NCBI GenBank assembly: GCA_013821525.1
Contig: JACDGR010000238.1
Location: forward strand, 1-5,640
Source of the DNA: Actinomycetota bacterium
GTDB taxonomy: Bacteria; Actinomycetota; Thermoleophilia; Gaiellales; Gaiellaceae
DNA length: 5,640 nt
Reading direction: 5' to 3'
The first letter of the stretch is position 1. Every line of letters starts with the position of its first letter. The position numbers and the translations under genes were made by a program. Positions 5,424 through 5,640 of the stretch are shown here, in pieces. The notes beneath the pieces are model-generated. The model was not told the origin of the DNA. It saw only the letters and a program-made list of their open reading frames with translations, and ran no database searches.

Positions 5424-5443
5424 CAGGCACTGCACAGGCACTG
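5424..5443 (+). repeat. Tandem CAGGCACTG with 11-bp period
   Basis: Two exact copies of CAGGCACTG (5424-5432 and 5435-5443) are separated by CA, so they recur on the same face of the helix. A tandem operator for a regulator of a gene to the right is possible; chance duplication is equally possible. Confidence 0.4.
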
Positions 5444-5640
5444 GACAGAAGGCCGATACGCAGGTGCCCGCCGCGTTTCTTAAGGCGGCGCTGTCCGAGC
5501 GGTGCGGCTAGTCGGGCTCGGGGTGGAGGATGTCCCGCGCGTCGTGGAATTTCGTGACGGCGGTCCCGGTGTGATGGTCAGGCGTTAACGAGGATAGTCG
5601 CCTCCTTGATCGTGGTGCGAGCGGCGTCGGACTGGCGGCG

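Larger units (their letters stand above)
5041..5640. other. 600-base stretch with no recognisable gene, several short direct repeats
   Basis: I find no frame with a recognisable domain on either strand; the longest minus-strand frames (4943-5164 and 5248-5430) look like chance openings. The part from about 5220 to 5350 is visibly richer in A/T than the rest of the window. It holds paired direct repeats: GTCAGCATCGAA/GTCAGCGTCGAA (5051-5062, 5078-5089), CGCTGAGCCA/CGCTGAGTCA (5143-5152, 5154-5163) and CAGGCACTG twice (5424-5432, 5435-5443). A hairpin CGCCGC/GCGGCG (5469-5474, 5485-5490) encloses a loop with CTTAAG. The stretch could be a decayed gene region or regulatory DNA for a gene to the right. 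Confidence 0.5.

Noticed and set aside
5484..5560. tRNA-Ser/Leu-like segment GCTGTCCGAGCGGTGCGG
   Set aside because: No acceptor stem closes, no TTCGANTCC T-arm follows, and no anticodon arm can be drawn.
5578..5640. Minus-strand 3' end of a gene entering from the right (RRQSDAARTTIKEATILVNA, stop)
   Set aside because: Only 20 codons are visible and no family is recognised; extension to the right would be needed.

Overview
The window is high-GC DNA with actinobacterial character. The 3-prime ends of its reading frames favour G/C, several starts are GTG, and promoters of the form TTGAC-N18-TAnnnT sit only a few bases before a start codon. Exported proteins are plentiful. The style of the proteins (short secreted unknowns, SPW-type membrane proteins, a Tat cysteine-motif protein with an Ig-like tail) makes me think of Thermoleophilia/Solirubrobacterales, but that placement is inference only.

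Left edge (1-521): on the minus strand, the end of an IS3-family insertion sequence (1-118, with the start of orfA) sits inside the beginning of a flavodoxin-like NAD(P)H-dependent oxidoreductase gene (119-228), breaking it after about 36 codons. About 250 bases without a recognisable gene follow. A good leaderless-type promoter (485-514) then leads into a secreted protein of unknown function (522-1151).

Middle (1152-3486): a small four-helix membrane protein made of two SPW-like repeats (1361-1741) is followed by a minus-strand remnant of a GNAT acetyltransferase (1831-2030), which retains only the acetyl-CoA-binding part of the fold. A complete membrane diguanylate cyclase follows (2068-3486, possibly from 2035), with an extracytoplasmic Cache-like sensor, an intact GGDEF active site and an intact RxxD inhibitory site.

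Right-centre (3487-5038): a run of closely packed inverted repeats begins at the cyclase stop codon and continues to about position 3925. It precedes and overlaps the start of a two-gene unit. The first gene encodes an exported protein with an atypical Tat-like signal peptide, a compact Cys/His cluster and a C-terminal beta-rich domain. The second, overlapping it by 8 bases, encodes a minimal 55-residue TatA. A Tat-type substrate translationally coupled to its own TatA is the most interesting arrangement here.

Right edge (5039-5640): about 600 bases without a recognisable gene, holding a hairpin at the tatA stop and several short direct repeats, two of them spaced by 11 bp. How the genes work together is mostly unknown. 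The cyclase could set a c-di-GMP signal, and the structured leader of the Tat unit is a candidate RNA regulator, but I do not recognise a c-di-GMP riboswitch in it.
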